Positions 6,461 to 13,153 of a stretch of 19,825 bases of DNA are shown piece after piece. The DNA comes from Candidatus Woesearchaeota archaeon (lineage in GTDB: Archaea > Nanobdellota > Nanobdellia > Woesearchaeales > JACPBV01), in NCBI GenBank assembly GCA_019323195.1, contig JAHWHQ010000097.1:1-19825 (forward strand). Reading direction: 5' to 3'. The notes under the pieces were generated by a model that was given only the letters and a program-made list of their open reading frames with translations, ran no database searches and was not told the origin of the DNA. A program made the position numbers and the translations under genes. Numbering within the stretch: position 1 is the stretch's first letter; each line of letters opens with the position of its first letter.

Positions 6461-7798
6461 ATGCCAAATTACTCTGTTGTAAGGTTTGGAGATTCTGTGA
6501 ATAATTCCATTAATGGGCCCTCTGTTGCAAACTGGAATCTTTTGACAAAACAGCAAGAATTGGGAATACTGGGTGATACACATCTTATAACATATACACA
6601 GAAAGAAAAAACAGAGAGATATCCTTCTGGATTAAAAGTTCATGAGGTTGATTTGAAGCAGAGTAAAGAGATATCTGCCAGGATGCCCTATCAGCCACAT
6701 TTCAAGACAGTAGAAAAGGCGCTTGAGATTCTTCCCAAACTGAAAAATAAGGTCATAGCTGTGGCTGTTAGCGGAAGATACTCCCCGCAGGCGCAGCAGT
6801 TTGTCAGCTTGGTAAATAAAAATACAAAAAAGAAGGCATATTTAGTGGTAGAAGGCCACGGCTCTGATGTTTGCGGCTACCAGTTAAGGGAGTTTGAGGC
6901 TCTCTACAGAAACATATACAAAGCAGCTGATTTGGTTGTGCTCCAGGAAAGCCCAATTGCAAAATACTACTTTGAGAAAGAAAAATTTTCGACAAAAAAC
7001 ATGGCAGTTTGTCCGACGGTTGTATCATGGGAAGATGCTATAGATAAGTTAAAGAAAAATCCTGGATTGATAAAAGATGTAAGGGATAAATATTATAAGA
7101 GCTATAATATTCCTAAAGGTGCGGAATTCATATTAACAATTGGAAGGTTCCAGCCGGAAAAAGGACATAGGTATCTAGTTATGGCAGCAAAAAAAATCTT
7201 AAGGGAATATCCAGATTTATACTTCTTATTGGGGGGAAGTGGAGATGGCACAATAAGTGAACTCAGAAGAATTATTGGAGATGAGAAAAGGATAAAAATA
7301 ATTGGAAAGGTTCCTTTTTCTGATTTCTATGCCTTGATTGCAAGTTCAAAGGCCTTTGTAATACCTTCCTTGGAAATCTGGAAAAAAAACAGGCTTTATT
7401 TTGCAGAAACCGGGCCAAGGACCCTTGTTGACGGTCTTGCAGCAGGCATAGTTGGAAAGAATGTTGTTATTGCCTCTGATTCAGGAGGGACGTCTTTTAA
7501 CTTTAATCTTGATAAATGGCTTATGAAATGCTTTAGGTTAGGCTCAAAAACACCTAAAAAGCCAGACTATAAGAATATCTTCGGTAACAGCAGGGTTAAG
7601 GTTTATAATGCAAATAACAGGGGTTTGTTGGTTGAACAAAAAAACCCTGAATCTATTGTGCAGGCTATAAGGCTGATAATGGATGATAATGAATTATCTA
7701 AAACATTAAATCAGGAAGGAAGCAGATATGTTACGGAATGGCGCAGCAGCAGAAAAATTGCTGGCATTTATGATAAGATTATAAAAAGTGTAGTTTAG
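6461..7798 (+). CDS. Glycosyltransferase, GT4-like, 445 aa
   Basis: The C-terminal half is a clear GT4 donor-binding domain: ILTIGRFQPEKGHRYLV (224-240), with the Arg and Lys that contact the nucleotide-sugar phosphate, LLGGSGDG (256-263) and FVIPSLE (299-305). A region AETGPRTLVDGLAAG (315-329) stands where the E-x7-E element usually lies; it has E316 and D324, so the second acid appears to be Asp. The N-terminal domain contains VEGHGSDVCG (130-139) but is otherwise diverged from its neighbour. No membrane segment is seen. It is longer than the upstream glycosyltransferase because of an insertion near residues 340-380 (LDKWLMKCFRLGSKTPKKPDYK). It probably acts in the same glycan pathway. The gene is intact, ends convergent with the nucleotidyltransferase, and is A/T-rich. 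Confidence 0.85.
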   Translation: MPNYSVVRFGDSVNNSINGPSVANWNLLTKQQELGILGDTHLITYTQKEKTERYPSGLKVHEVDLKQSKEISARMPYQPHFKTVEKALEILPKLKNKVIAVAVSGRYSPQAQQFVSLVNKNTKKKAYLVVEGHGSDVCGYQLREFEALYRNIYKAADLVVLQESPIAKYYFEKEKFSTKNMAVCPTVVSWEDAIDKLKKNPGLIKDVRDKYYKSYNIPKGAEFILTIGRFQPEKGHRYLVMAAKKILREYPDLYFLLGGSGDGTISELRRIIGDEKRIKIIGKVPFSDFYALIASSKAFVIPSLEIWKKNRLYFAETGPRTLVDGLAAGIVGKNVVIASDSGGTSFNFNLDKWLMKCFRLGSKTPKKPDYKNIFGNSRVKVYNANNRGLLVEQKNPESIVQAIRLIMDDNELSKTLNQEGSRYVTEWRSSRKIAGIYDKIIKSVV

Positions 7799-7844
7799 TA
7801 ATCATTGCTAAGATAACTTAAGAAAGAAATCTTGATCTTCATTA

Positions 7845-8627
7845 TCATAAGCTAACAATCACCTTCCTCTCCCTCATCTCGCCCTGCCTTTTTTTCCTGT
7901 AGTAGAGGTTAGCCTGGTCATAGGCCTCAAAAGATCCTATGTCAAACCAAGGCGAATCAAAGATAAAGCCGTGAAGGTCCCTTTTCTTGAACAGCCACTG
8001 CAGCAGATAACCGAAAGCATCCCTGTCGTTCCCTTCCTCTATGTACTGCGGTATAAGTCTTATGTCTCTTTTGGAAAGTATTGTGCATGCCGTATTAACC
8101 AGGGTTGTCCTTGGGTTCTGCGGCTTTTCCTCAAACCCCGTTATCTTATTGCCTTCCCCTACCTCCACGACCCCGTACCTTCCCTTTACCTTTGACTTGT
8201 CCTTTATGTTGTACAGGGCCACGACGCTTGTCTTCTTCTTATTGTAATAATTGATGAACTGCCTTATAGGGAACTCAAACATGTTATCTCCTCCAATGAC
8301 CAGGAGGCTGCCTTTCAGCTTCAGCTTTTTTATCAGGTTGTCTAATGCCCCTATAGAGCCAAGCTTTTCCTCATTTGAGTATGTCTTCTCTATCACCAGC
8401 TTTGTCTTTTTTCTGAACTGGTACTTTGTAAACCATTCCCTGAAGTTGAATTCAAAATAGGCGTTTATTGATATGATTACCTCGTCTATCCTTTTTGTAA
8501 GCTCTATATTCTCCAGCGGATATTCTATGATAGGCTTCCCTGCGACAGGAAGGAGCTGTTTCGGCATGTTTTCTGTGACAGGCCAGAGCCTTTTTGCATA
8601 TCCCCCTGCTAAGATAATCGCTTTCAT
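7845..8627 (-). CDS. Sugar-1-phosphate nucleotidyltransferase
   Basis: The 260-residue product is a nucleotidyltransferase of the RmlA/GalU type that activates a sugar-1-phosphate to a nucleotide sugar. The nucleotide-binding signature is LAGGYAKRLWPVTENMPK (6-23). Other conserved segments are the metal-site GGDNMFEF (about 113-120), FEEKP for the sugar site, and WFDIGSFEAYDQA near the C-terminus. There is no C-terminal left-handed helix as in GlmU, so a simple thymidylyl-, uridylyl- or similar transferase is expected; base and sugar cannot be assigned. It is convergent with the two glycosyltransferases (46-bp gap) and may supply their donor. The gene is divergent from the phosphoribosyltransferase-like gene and shares its TATA region. 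The start at 8627 is the only ATG before the glycine loop. Confidence 0.88.
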   Translation of the reverse strand: MKAIILAGGYAKRLWPVTENMPKQLLPVAGKPIIEYPLENIELTKRIDEVIISINAYFEFNFREWFTKYQFRKKTKLVIEKTYSNEEKLGSIGALDNLIKKLKLKGSLLVIGGDNMFEFPIRQFINYYNKKKTSVVALYNIKDKSKVKGRYGVVEVGEGNKITGFEEKPQNPRTTLVNTACTILSKRDIRLIPQYIEEGNDRDAFGYLLQWLFKKRDLHGFIFDSPWFDIGSFEAYDQANLYYRKKRQGEMRERKVIVSL

Positions 8628-8656
8628 ATCTTTTTACACATAATAAAAAACAAGCC

Positions 8657-8669
8657 TTTTTATATTTTT
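8657..8669. promoter_or_regulatory. Shared bidirectional TATA region
   Basis: TTTTTATATTTTT lies between two divergent genes. Its centre is about 27 bp from the plus-strand ATG at 8689 and about 35 bp from the minus-strand ATG at 8627. The 61-bp gap holds no second good TATA box for the minus-strand gene, so one element may serve both directions. Confidence 0.45.
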
Positions 8670-8688
8670 CTTATTTTTTGGCATAGTT

Positions 8689-9090
8689 ATGGCAAAAAAG
8701 CTGCACTTAAGCGAGATAATAAGAAAGATAAAAAAGATAAGATTCCCTGAGTTTGACATGATAGTTGCCATAGCCAGGGACGGCATAATGCCTGCTTCCC
8801 TGCTGAAAGATGAGCTTAAGCTGCCGATGCATATAATCTGGCTGAACTACCGAGATGAGAACAGACAGCCGGTAAGAGAACAGCCGGCCTTGACAAGGCC
8901 ATTGGGCAGGGAATTAAAGGGCCAAAAAAACAAGAGGATCCTTCTTGTGGACAGGATATCAAAAACAGGGAAGACAATAAGCAGGGCAAAACATATTCTT
9001 GATGGTAATATGATAAGAACATTTGTAATAAACGGAAAAGCTGATTACTCACTTTACAGCTTTGAGGAGTGTATAGAGATAGAGGGATGA
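8689..9090 (+). CDS. Phosphoribosyltransferase-like protein, 133 aa
   Basis: The fold is that of type I phosphoribosyltransferases: IVAIARDGIMPASLL (25-39) is the first loop, and RILLVDRISKTGKT (83-96) is the PRPP-binding motif with the S/K-T-G-K-T phosphate loop. In standard members two acidic residues precede the loop (for example VDD); here the second is Arg (D88-R89), which could alter ribose binding. At 133 residues it is shorter than the usual 150-200 and lacks an obvious hood domain. It may be a purine/xanthine-type salvage enzyme, as such small archaeal proteins are often labelled, or a regulatory relative that no longer catalyses transfer. The predicted message is leaderless. It is 72 bp upstream of the VapBC pair, which has its own promoter. 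Confidence 0.75.
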   Translation: MAKKLHLSEIIRKIKKIRFPEFDMIVAIARDGIMPASLLKDELKLPMHIIWLNYRDENRQPVREQPALTRPLGRELKGQKNKRILLVDRISKTGKTISRAKHILDGNMIRTFVINGKADYSLYSFEECIEIEG

Positions 9091-9116
9091 TAAACACGGC
9101 ATAAACAAGACCGAAA

Positions 9117-9126
9117 AATATATAAA
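9117..9126 (+). promoter_or_regulatory. TATA box of the vapBC pair
   Basis: AATATATAAA sits about 40 bp before the vapB ATG. The predicted start near 9147 leaves a short leader containing AGGTGG (9151-9156). Confidence 0.5.
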
Positions 9127-9151
9127 TAAGTAATAATACTTATCTTACTTA
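9127..9151. promoter_or_regulatory. Operator-like inverted repeat of vapBC
   Basis: TAAGTAA (9127-9133) is repeated inverted as TTACTTA (9145-9151), from the downstream edge of the TATA box to the predicted transcription start. VapB antitoxins usually bind such sites to repress their own operon, with VapC as co-repressor. Confidence 0.5.
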
Positions 9152-9162
9152 GGTGGTGTAAA

Positions 9163-9390
9163 ATGACCAATATGACTTTAGCGGTTCCTGAAGATTTGAA
9201 TAGGATTATGAAGCGCCATGTCGAAATCAAATGGAGTGAAGTTGCCAGGCAGGCATTATGGAAGCAGGCAAGAAAAATAGAGCTTATGGATAAAATTCTT
9301 TCAAATAGCAAATTAACTGAAAAAGACACATTGGAAATTGGCGCTAAAATCAATATTGGAGTTGCTAAAAAGCACGGCTTGGTCAAATGA
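9163..9390 (+). CDS. vapB: VapB-type antitoxin
   Basis: A 75-residue protein directly preceding and overlapping a PIN-domain toxin. The N-terminus MTLAVPEDLNRIMKRH followed by WSEVARQALWKQ has the beta-strand plus two-helix layout of a ribbon-helix-helix (CopG/AbrB-like small antitoxin) DNA-binding domain. The charged C-terminal half would be the part that wraps VapC. It should neutralise the toxin and repress the operon through the inverted repeat at 9127-9151. The start at 9163 follows AGGTGG at suitable spacing; Met4 is an alternative. Translation is coupled to the toxin by the ATGATGA overlap at 9387. Assignment rests on size, layout and context more than on strong sequence identity. Confidence 0.8.
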   Translation: MTNMTLAVPEDLNRIMKRHVEIKWSEVARQALWKQARKIELMDKILSNSKLTEKDTLEIGAKINIGVAKKHGLVK

Positions 9391-9797
9391 TGATTGTTAT
9401 AGACAGCAATCGGATTGTAGCGGCATTGCTTAAGGATAGCACTACAAGGGGAATCCTGTTCAATAATAAATTCTATTTTATAGCTCCTGAATTTGTAAAA
9501 GAGGAGATAGAGAAACATAGGGGGGAATTTATTAAGAAGGCTGGTATAGCTTCCCCAGAGTTCGATTTGTTGCTTTCTTTGATATTCGAATCTTTAACTC
9601 TCGTTCCTAAGGTTAAATACAATAAAGTTTTGGGTAAATTCAAATCAGAGATTTCAGACCCAAAAGATGTTCCTTATCTTGCGTGTTGTATTGCTACTCG
9701 TTCTGAATGGGTTTGGTCTCACGATCCACATATGAAAGAGCAGGATAAAGTAAAGGTCTTTACTAACATTGACTTGTTAAGGTATAGTCGTTCATGA
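9387..9797 (+). CDS. vapC: VapC-type PIN-domain toxin (RNase)
   Basis: A 136-residue PIN-domain protein. The four acidic positions of the metal site are visible: D6 in VIDSNRI, E40 in FVKEEIEKH, D94 in SDPKDVPYLACCIA, and D113 in WSHDPHMKEQ. VapC toxins are metal-dependent endoribonucleases that cut tRNA or rRNA and arrest growth when the antitoxin is lost; the target of this one is unknown. The second-acid segment and SDPKDVPYLA resemble the archaeal PIN subgroup. ATG codons at 9387 and 9390 are both possible; the first overlaps the antitoxin stop. The gene is complete, so the pair could be active. It is convergent with aspartate kinase. Confidence 0.88.
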   Translation: MMIVIDSNRIVAALLKDSTTRGILFNNKFYFIAPEFVKEEIEKHRGEFIKKAGIASPEFDLLLSLIFESLTLVPKVKYNKVLGKFKSEISDPKDVPYLACCIATRSEWVWSHDPHMKEQDKVKVFTNIDLLRYSRS

Positions 9798-9836
9798 AAT
9801 CATATTGAAGAAAATCCAAGGACCTGCATAATCATG

Positions 9837-9862
9837 AATACTGGGGGGCTTATGTCAGTATG
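9837..9862. terminator. Small inverted repeat between convergent genes
   Basis: ATACTG and CAGTAT flank GGGGGGCTTATGT between the VapC and aspartate kinase stops. It could act as a bidirectional terminator or stabilise 3' ends. Support is modest because the stem is only six pairs and no T-run follows. Confidence 0.25.
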
Positions 9863-9864
9863 AT

Positions 9865-11190
9865 TCAACCCTGCCCGAAAAATTCCTTATGCAGGATCTT
9901 CACAGCCTTGTCAGCATCTTTAACATCAACGATAAAGCTTATGTTTATCTCAGAAGCCCCCTGAGATATCATCTCGATATTTATCCTGTTCCTGCCCATG
10001 ACGGAAAATACCTTTCCGGCCATACCAGGGGCGTTGTTCATCCCTTCCCCTACTACACAGACAATCGCCTTGTCTTTCTCAACCTTCACCTCTGCAACCC
10101 CGTCAAGGTCGTCCTTTATCTTGTCAAGGTCATTATCATTGTCTACTGTAAGGCTGACGCTTACCTCAGAGGTTGATATCATGTCAACGCTTTTCTTGTA
10201 ATCCTCAAAGACCGAGAATAGCCTCGCTAAGAAGCCGTGCGCAAGCAGCATCCTTGTTGAGTTCACGTTTATAAGGCTGATATTCTTCTTGCATGCTATA
10301 GCCTTTATCACGTCCCTGCTCTTGCTTGCCTCGTTTACAATAGTCGTCCCTTTGTGCTTAGGCTCAAAAGAATTCAGCACCCTGACAGGGATGTTCTTTT
10401 TGATAGCAGGCCATATTGTTTTTGGGTGAAGCACTCTGGCCCCGAAATATGCCAGTTCAGAGGCCTCGTCAAAGCTGACCTTGTCTATTGTCTTTGCCTC
10501 TTTGACAACCCTTGGGTCAGCGCTCATGATTCCGTTGACATCCGTCCATATCTCTATGGTCTCTCCTACTGCAGCCCCTATTATGGCTGCGGTATAATCC
10601 GAGCCTCCTCTTCCTAATGTGGTAATATTCCCTGCAGAATCCTTCCCGATAAACCCTGTAACCACAGGTATCCCTTTTACCTTCCTGATTTCCTCTTCAA
10701 TCCTTTCTTCTGTGTCAGGCAGCGGCTCTGCCTTCCCGTAATCCGGCGTGGTTATCATTCCTATGTTATAAGCGTCATAAGCCTGTGCCTCAATCCCTGT
10801 CTTGTTAAGGTAAGCGGCAACGATCCTTACTGACATCCTCTCTCCGAAGCTCTGCACATCGTCCATCAGTTCAGGGTTTGTCTTCTTGATTATCGATATC
10901 TTGTCAACAACGCACTTATACCCTTCAAGCTGCTCATCTACAAGATGGATGTCTAGGTCCAGCTCCTTAAGAACATCATAATGCCTCTTCCTTATCTCAT
11001 CCAGCCCTTTGCTTACATCCTCTCCGTTCTCAGCCTTCTTTGCTGTATCTATCAGCATGTCTGTAACGCCCTGGACAGCAGAAAGCACTACTATCGGCTT
11101 ATCACCAAGCCTGGACTTGATGATGCTGCATACGTTCTTTATCCTTTTGGCATCTCCCAGGGAGCTGCCTCCGAACTTCATTACTACCAT
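9865..11190 (-). CDS. lysC: Aspartate kinase
   Basis: Aspartate kinase phosphorylates L-aspartate with ATP, the first step toward threonine, methionine and (by the DAP route) lysine. The N-terminal kinase domain begins VVMKFGGSS (2-10). It contains LGRGGSDYTAAIIGAAVGE near residues 192-210 and IWTDVNGIMSADPRVV for the nucleotide and substrate sites. Residues from about 305 onward form two ACT domains, the second including GEGMNNAPGMAGKVFSVMG, so end-product feedback inhibition is likely. The length of 441 fits the monofunctional archaeal enzyme, with no homoserine dehydrogenase fused. A TATA box 30 bp upstream supports the start at 11190; Met4 is an alternative. No other gene of the aspartate pathway is adjacent, although a DAP-decarboxylase-like gene lies at the window end. 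Confidence 0.93.
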   Translation of the reverse strand: MVVMKFGGSSLGDAKRIKNVCSIIKSRLGDKPIVVLSAVQGVTDMLIDTAKKAENGEDVSKGLDEIRKRHYDVLKELDLDIHLVDEQLEGYKCVVDKISIIKKTNPELMDDVQSFGERMSVRIVAAYLNKTGIEAQAYDAYNIGMITTPDYGKAEPLPDTEERIEEEIRKVKGIPVVTGFIGKDSAGNITTLGRGGSDYTAAIIGAAVGETIEIWTDVNGIMSADPRVVKEAKTIDKVSFDEASELAYFGARVLHPKTIWPAIKKNIPVRVLNSFEPKHKGTTIVNEASKSRDVIKAIACKKNISLINVNSTRMLLAHGFLARLFSVFEDYKKSVDMISTSEVSVSLTVDNDNDLDKIKDDLDGVAEVKVEKDKAIVCVVGEGMNNAPGMAGKVFSVMGRNRINIEMISQGASEINISFIVDVKDADKAVKILHKEFFGQG

Positions 11191-11214
11191 CGTTAATAAC
11201 AGCAGATAAGGAAC

Positions 11215-11225
11215 TTATTTAAAAA
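11215..11225 (-). promoter_or_regulatory. TATA box of aspartate kinase
   Basis: On the minus strand TTTTTAAATAA is centred about 30 bp before the ATG at 11190, predicting a nearly leaderless message. Confidence 0.5.
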
Positions 11226-11308
11226 GATTATGGTAATTAGGCGGCTTTGCAAAGGTTTTATTCAAGAAGCCTGAAGATGTTGACAGCTACCTGAAAAAGA
11301 AAAGATGG

Positions 11309-11962
11309 TCACCTGCTTTTGCCTACGCCTATCTTAGGGCAGAATTCTTTAACCGGGCACCTTGAGCAAAATGGGGATATAGGGACGCAGATCTTTTTCC
11401 CGAATAATATGAATAAGGTATTAAACTCCGGCCAGTATTCCTTCGGCAGGATCTTCTTCAGCTCAAATTCTGTCTTATCTGCATTATTTGTCTTTACCCA
11501 TCCAAGCCTGTTGGCGATCCTGTGGCAGTTGACGTCTATCGGGAGCGTCAGCTCATTATAAGCAAATAATCTTACGATATTGCATGTTTTCCTTCCGATA
11601 CCTTTGATGCTGAGAAGCTCTTCTTCTGTCCTGGGGACCTTTCCGCCATATTCCTTCAGTATCACGTTAGAGACATGATTGATTGCCTTTGCCTTGTTCT
11701 TATAGAAGCCTGATGAATAGATCAGCTTTTCCAGCTTTTTTATCGGCAGTCCTGATATCTTTTCCGGCGTGTCTGCAACCTTAAAAAGTGTTGATGATGC
11801 CTTTGCAGTATTCTCATCCCTTGTCCTTAGTGAAAGCAGGCAGGCTATAAGGGTCCTGAAAGGGTCCCTCTTCTCAGATGTTCTCCTTACAGTCGGCTTT
11901 TTCGACCCTTTAAACTCCTTCCTGATAAGGCTCATTATCTGTGGGATGTTTTTTGCTGCCAT
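11309..11962 (-). CDS. nth: Endonuclease III (DNA glycosylase/AP lyase)
   Basis: A 217-residue endonuclease III of base-excision repair, which removes oxidised pyrimidines and nicks the abasic site. The helix-hairpin-helix motif is LLSIKGIGRKTCN (116-128) with catalytic Lys K125. The catalytic Asp is D143 in LPIDVNCHR. The C-terminal [4Fe-4S] ligands are C192, C199, C202 and C208 with the standard 6-2-5 spacing. The length is normal and every key residue is present. It stands alone on the minus strand between aspartate kinase and the aIF1A cluster, with a possible GAGGTA ribosome-binding site about 10 bases upstream of the ATG. The last 50-60 bases overlap an open frame on the other strand that is discussed as an observation. 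Confidence 0.94.
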   Translation of the reverse strand: MAAKNIPQIMSLIRKEFKGSKKPTVRRTSEKRDPFRTLIACLLSLRTRDENTAKASSTLFKVADTPEKISGLPIKKLEKLIYSSGFYKNKAKAINHVSNVILKEYGGKVPRTEEELLSIKGIGRKTCNIVRLFAYNELTLPIDVNCHRIANRLGWVKTNNADKTEFELKKILPKEYWPEFNTLFILFGKKICVPISPFCSRCPVKEFCPKIGVGKSR

Positions 11963-12060
11963 TTTGGATTATGTACCTCATTATCTTAAGGTCAATCATA
12001 AAATACTATATGTTGCATGAACAAATTGAAGAAATAATAAGGTATTTTCTATTTAAATAT

Positions 12061-12282
12061 TTAATCTTTAACCGCTTCGTTCATCTCCCTGATCATCTTC
12101 TTCATGTCCTCTTCCTTCATGCCATGGGCCATGCATCCCTGCTCTATGGTCTCGAACGCAGCAGCATGGCACCCTATGCAGTGAAGGCCGTGCTTCATCA
12201 TTATAGGTGCTGTCTCAGGATATTTCTGAAGCACTTCCGAGAATCCCATGTCCTTACTTATCTTTTTATTCTCTTCGGGCAT
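12061..12282 (-). CDS. DUF1858 redox-disulfide domain protein
   Basis: A 73-residue single-domain protein of the DUF1858 group, also called the hybrid-cluster-protein-associated redox disulfide domain. The diagnostic segment is MMKHGLHCIGCHAAAFETIEQGCMAHGM (residues 28-55), with the CxxC pair C35/C38 and a third cysteine C50. A conserved CxxC suggests thiol-disulfide exchange or cluster/metal handling; the biochemical role is not established. Its start lies 1 bp after the ferredoxin stop, so the two are translated from the same message and may work together. No hybrid cluster protein gene is in the window. It is the last gene of the aIF1A-led unit. Confidence 0.88.
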   Translation of the reverse strand: MPEENKKISKDMGFSEVLQKYPETAPIMMKHGLHCIGCHAAAFETIEQGCMAHGMKEEDMKKMIREMNEAVKD

Positions 12283-12283
12283 C

Positions 12284-12475
12284 TTACTTGATCTCGCTTA
12301 TCTTTATGGCATCTGCAGGGCATGCATCTGCTGCTTCCTTATTGCATCCTATGTCGTCAACCTCTGCCTGTTTTGGCTTTGCCTTATCCCCGTCTACCTC
12401 AAAATTATCGCATGTAGTGCATGCTCCGCATCCTATGCATTTTCCCTCGTCAACTTCTATCTTGTATTTTGCCAT
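12284..12475 (-). CDS. Single-cluster ferredoxin, Pyrococcus type
   Basis: A 63-residue ferredoxin carrying one low-potential [4Fe-4S] cluster. The ligands are C13, C16 and C19 (CIGCGAC) plus C52 (ACPADAI). Two further cysteines, C22 and C44, are where the Pyrococcus furiosus ferredoxin has its disulfide (C21/C48 there), so a similar redox-active disulfide is plausible. The start at 12475 is chosen because GGAGG at 12485-12489 (minus strand) lies nine bases before it; the frame runs on upstream but that part is unlike ferredoxins and overlaps the aIF1A tail. It could donate electrons to ferredoxin-linked enzymes, including the NfnA-type protein elsewhere in the window. It sits between aIF1A and the DUF1858 gene. 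Confidence 0.92.
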   Translation of the reverse strand: MAKYKIEVDEGKCIGCGACTTCDNFEVDGDKAKPKQAEVDDIGCNKEAADACPADAIKISEIK

Positions 12476-12484
12476 TTGCATCGT

Positions 12485-12489
12485 CCTCC
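12485..12489 (-). promoter_or_regulatory. Ribosome-binding site of the ferredoxin
   Basis: GGAGG on the minus strand lies nine bases before the ATG at 12475 and decides between that start and the ATG at 12481, which is only three bases away. Confidence 0.65.
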
Positions 12490-12512
12490 TTATTTTTTTC
12501 ATAAAGGTTGTC

Positions 12513-12857
12513 TTAAAACTCTTCAAAATCATCCATCTGTTTCAGGTAGCCCTTTCTTTTCAGGAAAGCTGTCTGCGCCTTTGTATACTTGTAGATGACA
12601 TCCCCCCTTTCATCCCCGCTGTATTCCCACGGCTCGACTATTATGAGGTCTCCTGCCCTCACCCACAGCCTTCTTTTTAACCTTCCCGGGATCCTGCATA
12701 CCCTGCTCTTGCTGTCAAAGCACCTTACATCCATCCTGGATCCTCCAAGCCGCCTTTCTACGATTCCAAATGTCTGTTTTCCTCTTGGAAGATGGATTCT
12801 TGAGATCTGTTCCTGCAGCTGCTCCTGCTTTGCCAGTTCTTCTTTCTTTTTGCTCAT
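12513..12857 (-). CDS. eif1a: Translation initiation factor aIF1A
   Basis: Archaeal initiation factor 1A binds the small ribosomal subunit A site and promotes start-codon selection with aIF1 and aIF2. The 114-residue protein is mostly one S1-like OB fold: TFGIVERRLGGSRMDVRCFDSKSRVCRIPGRLKRRLWVRAGDLIIVEPW (residues about 29-77) contains the conserved GRLKRRLWVRAGD core. A basic N-terminal tail (MSKKKEELAKQ) and an acidic C-terminal end (DDFEEF) are also typical. The length matches archaeal members. It leads the aIF1A/ferredoxin/DUF1858 unit. A TATA box 26 bp upstream predicts a leaderless message. It is one of the clearest signs that the window is archaeal. Confidence 0.95.
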   Translation of the reverse strand: MSKKKEELAKQEQLQEQISRIHLPRGKQTFGIVERRLGGSRMDVRCFDSKSRVCRIPGRLKRRLWVRAGDLIIVEPWEYSGDERGDVIYKYTKAQTAFLKRKGYLKQMDDFEEF

Positions 12858-12876
12858 TTATTGGCTGTAAAGCCAG

Positions 12877-12890
12877 GCTATTTAAATAGC
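12877..12890 (-). promoter_or_regulatory. TATA box of aIF1A inside a perfect palindrome
   Basis: GCTATTTAAATAGC is a perfect 14-bp palindrome with its centre 26 bp from the aIF1A ATG. It can act as a TATA element and might also be bound by a dimeric regulator. Confidence 0.55.
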
Positions 12891-12924
12891 TTTCGATAAA
12901 ATGCCTCCTAAAAGCATCATTCTG

Positions 12925-13129
12925 GGCTGTGTTGAAAATGCAGGTTAGCAGCCTAAGGTCAAAATCCAATTAAGGAAAACCTAAAGCTGACAGGAGGGGG
13001 TCAATTTAAATTTTGTGACAACAAAATTTATGGCGTTTAGCGACCCGTCGGGGGATGTCAGCCATCAATTAGAACATCAAGGATTTTGAAGCTGCTAACC
13101 CGAAGCGTAGCGAGATTTTCAACACAGCC
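12925..13129. repeat. Large nested palindrome (205 bp) between divergent promoters
   Basis: Six concentric perfect inverted pairs share one centre: GGCTGTGTTGAAAAT 12925-12939 with 13115-13129; GGTTAGCAGC 12943-12952 with 13091-13100; TCAAAATCC 12959-12967 with 13081-13089; GCTGACA 12986-12992 with 13056-13062; GGGTC 12998-13002 with 13042-13046; TAAATTTTGT 13007-13016 with 13021-13030 around a GACA loop. In all 56 pairs are separated by unequal unpaired spacers. It fills the gap between the aIF1A and ArgC-type promoters, and no gene is seen in it. It could be a non-autonomous transposable element (the outer arms look like terminal inverted repeats) or a structured RNA. No target duplication was found at the ends. 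Confidence 0.85.
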
Positions 13130-13144
13130 TTTTATTCCGATTAA

Positions 13145-13153
13145 TTTATATAT
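13145..13153 (+). promoter_or_regulatory. TATA box of the ArgC-type gene
   Basis: TTTATATAT predicts a transcription start near 13175, giving the ATG at 13210 a leader of about 35 nt that contains AAGGA (13198-13202). Confidence 0.5.

Noticed and set aside
12476..12532. Longer ferredoxin beginning upstream of 12475
   Set aside because: The extra residues overlap the end of aIF1A, are not ferredoxin-like, and the GGAGG site fits 12475.
12715..12969. Minus-strand open frame across the aIF1A promoter and part of the palindrome
   Set aside because: It overlaps aIF1A in another frame and part of its sequence is simply the palindrome arm; no domain is visible.
12925..13129. Simple intrinsic terminator
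   Set aside because: It is far too long, multi-tiered and lies upstream of both flanking genes rather than at their ends.
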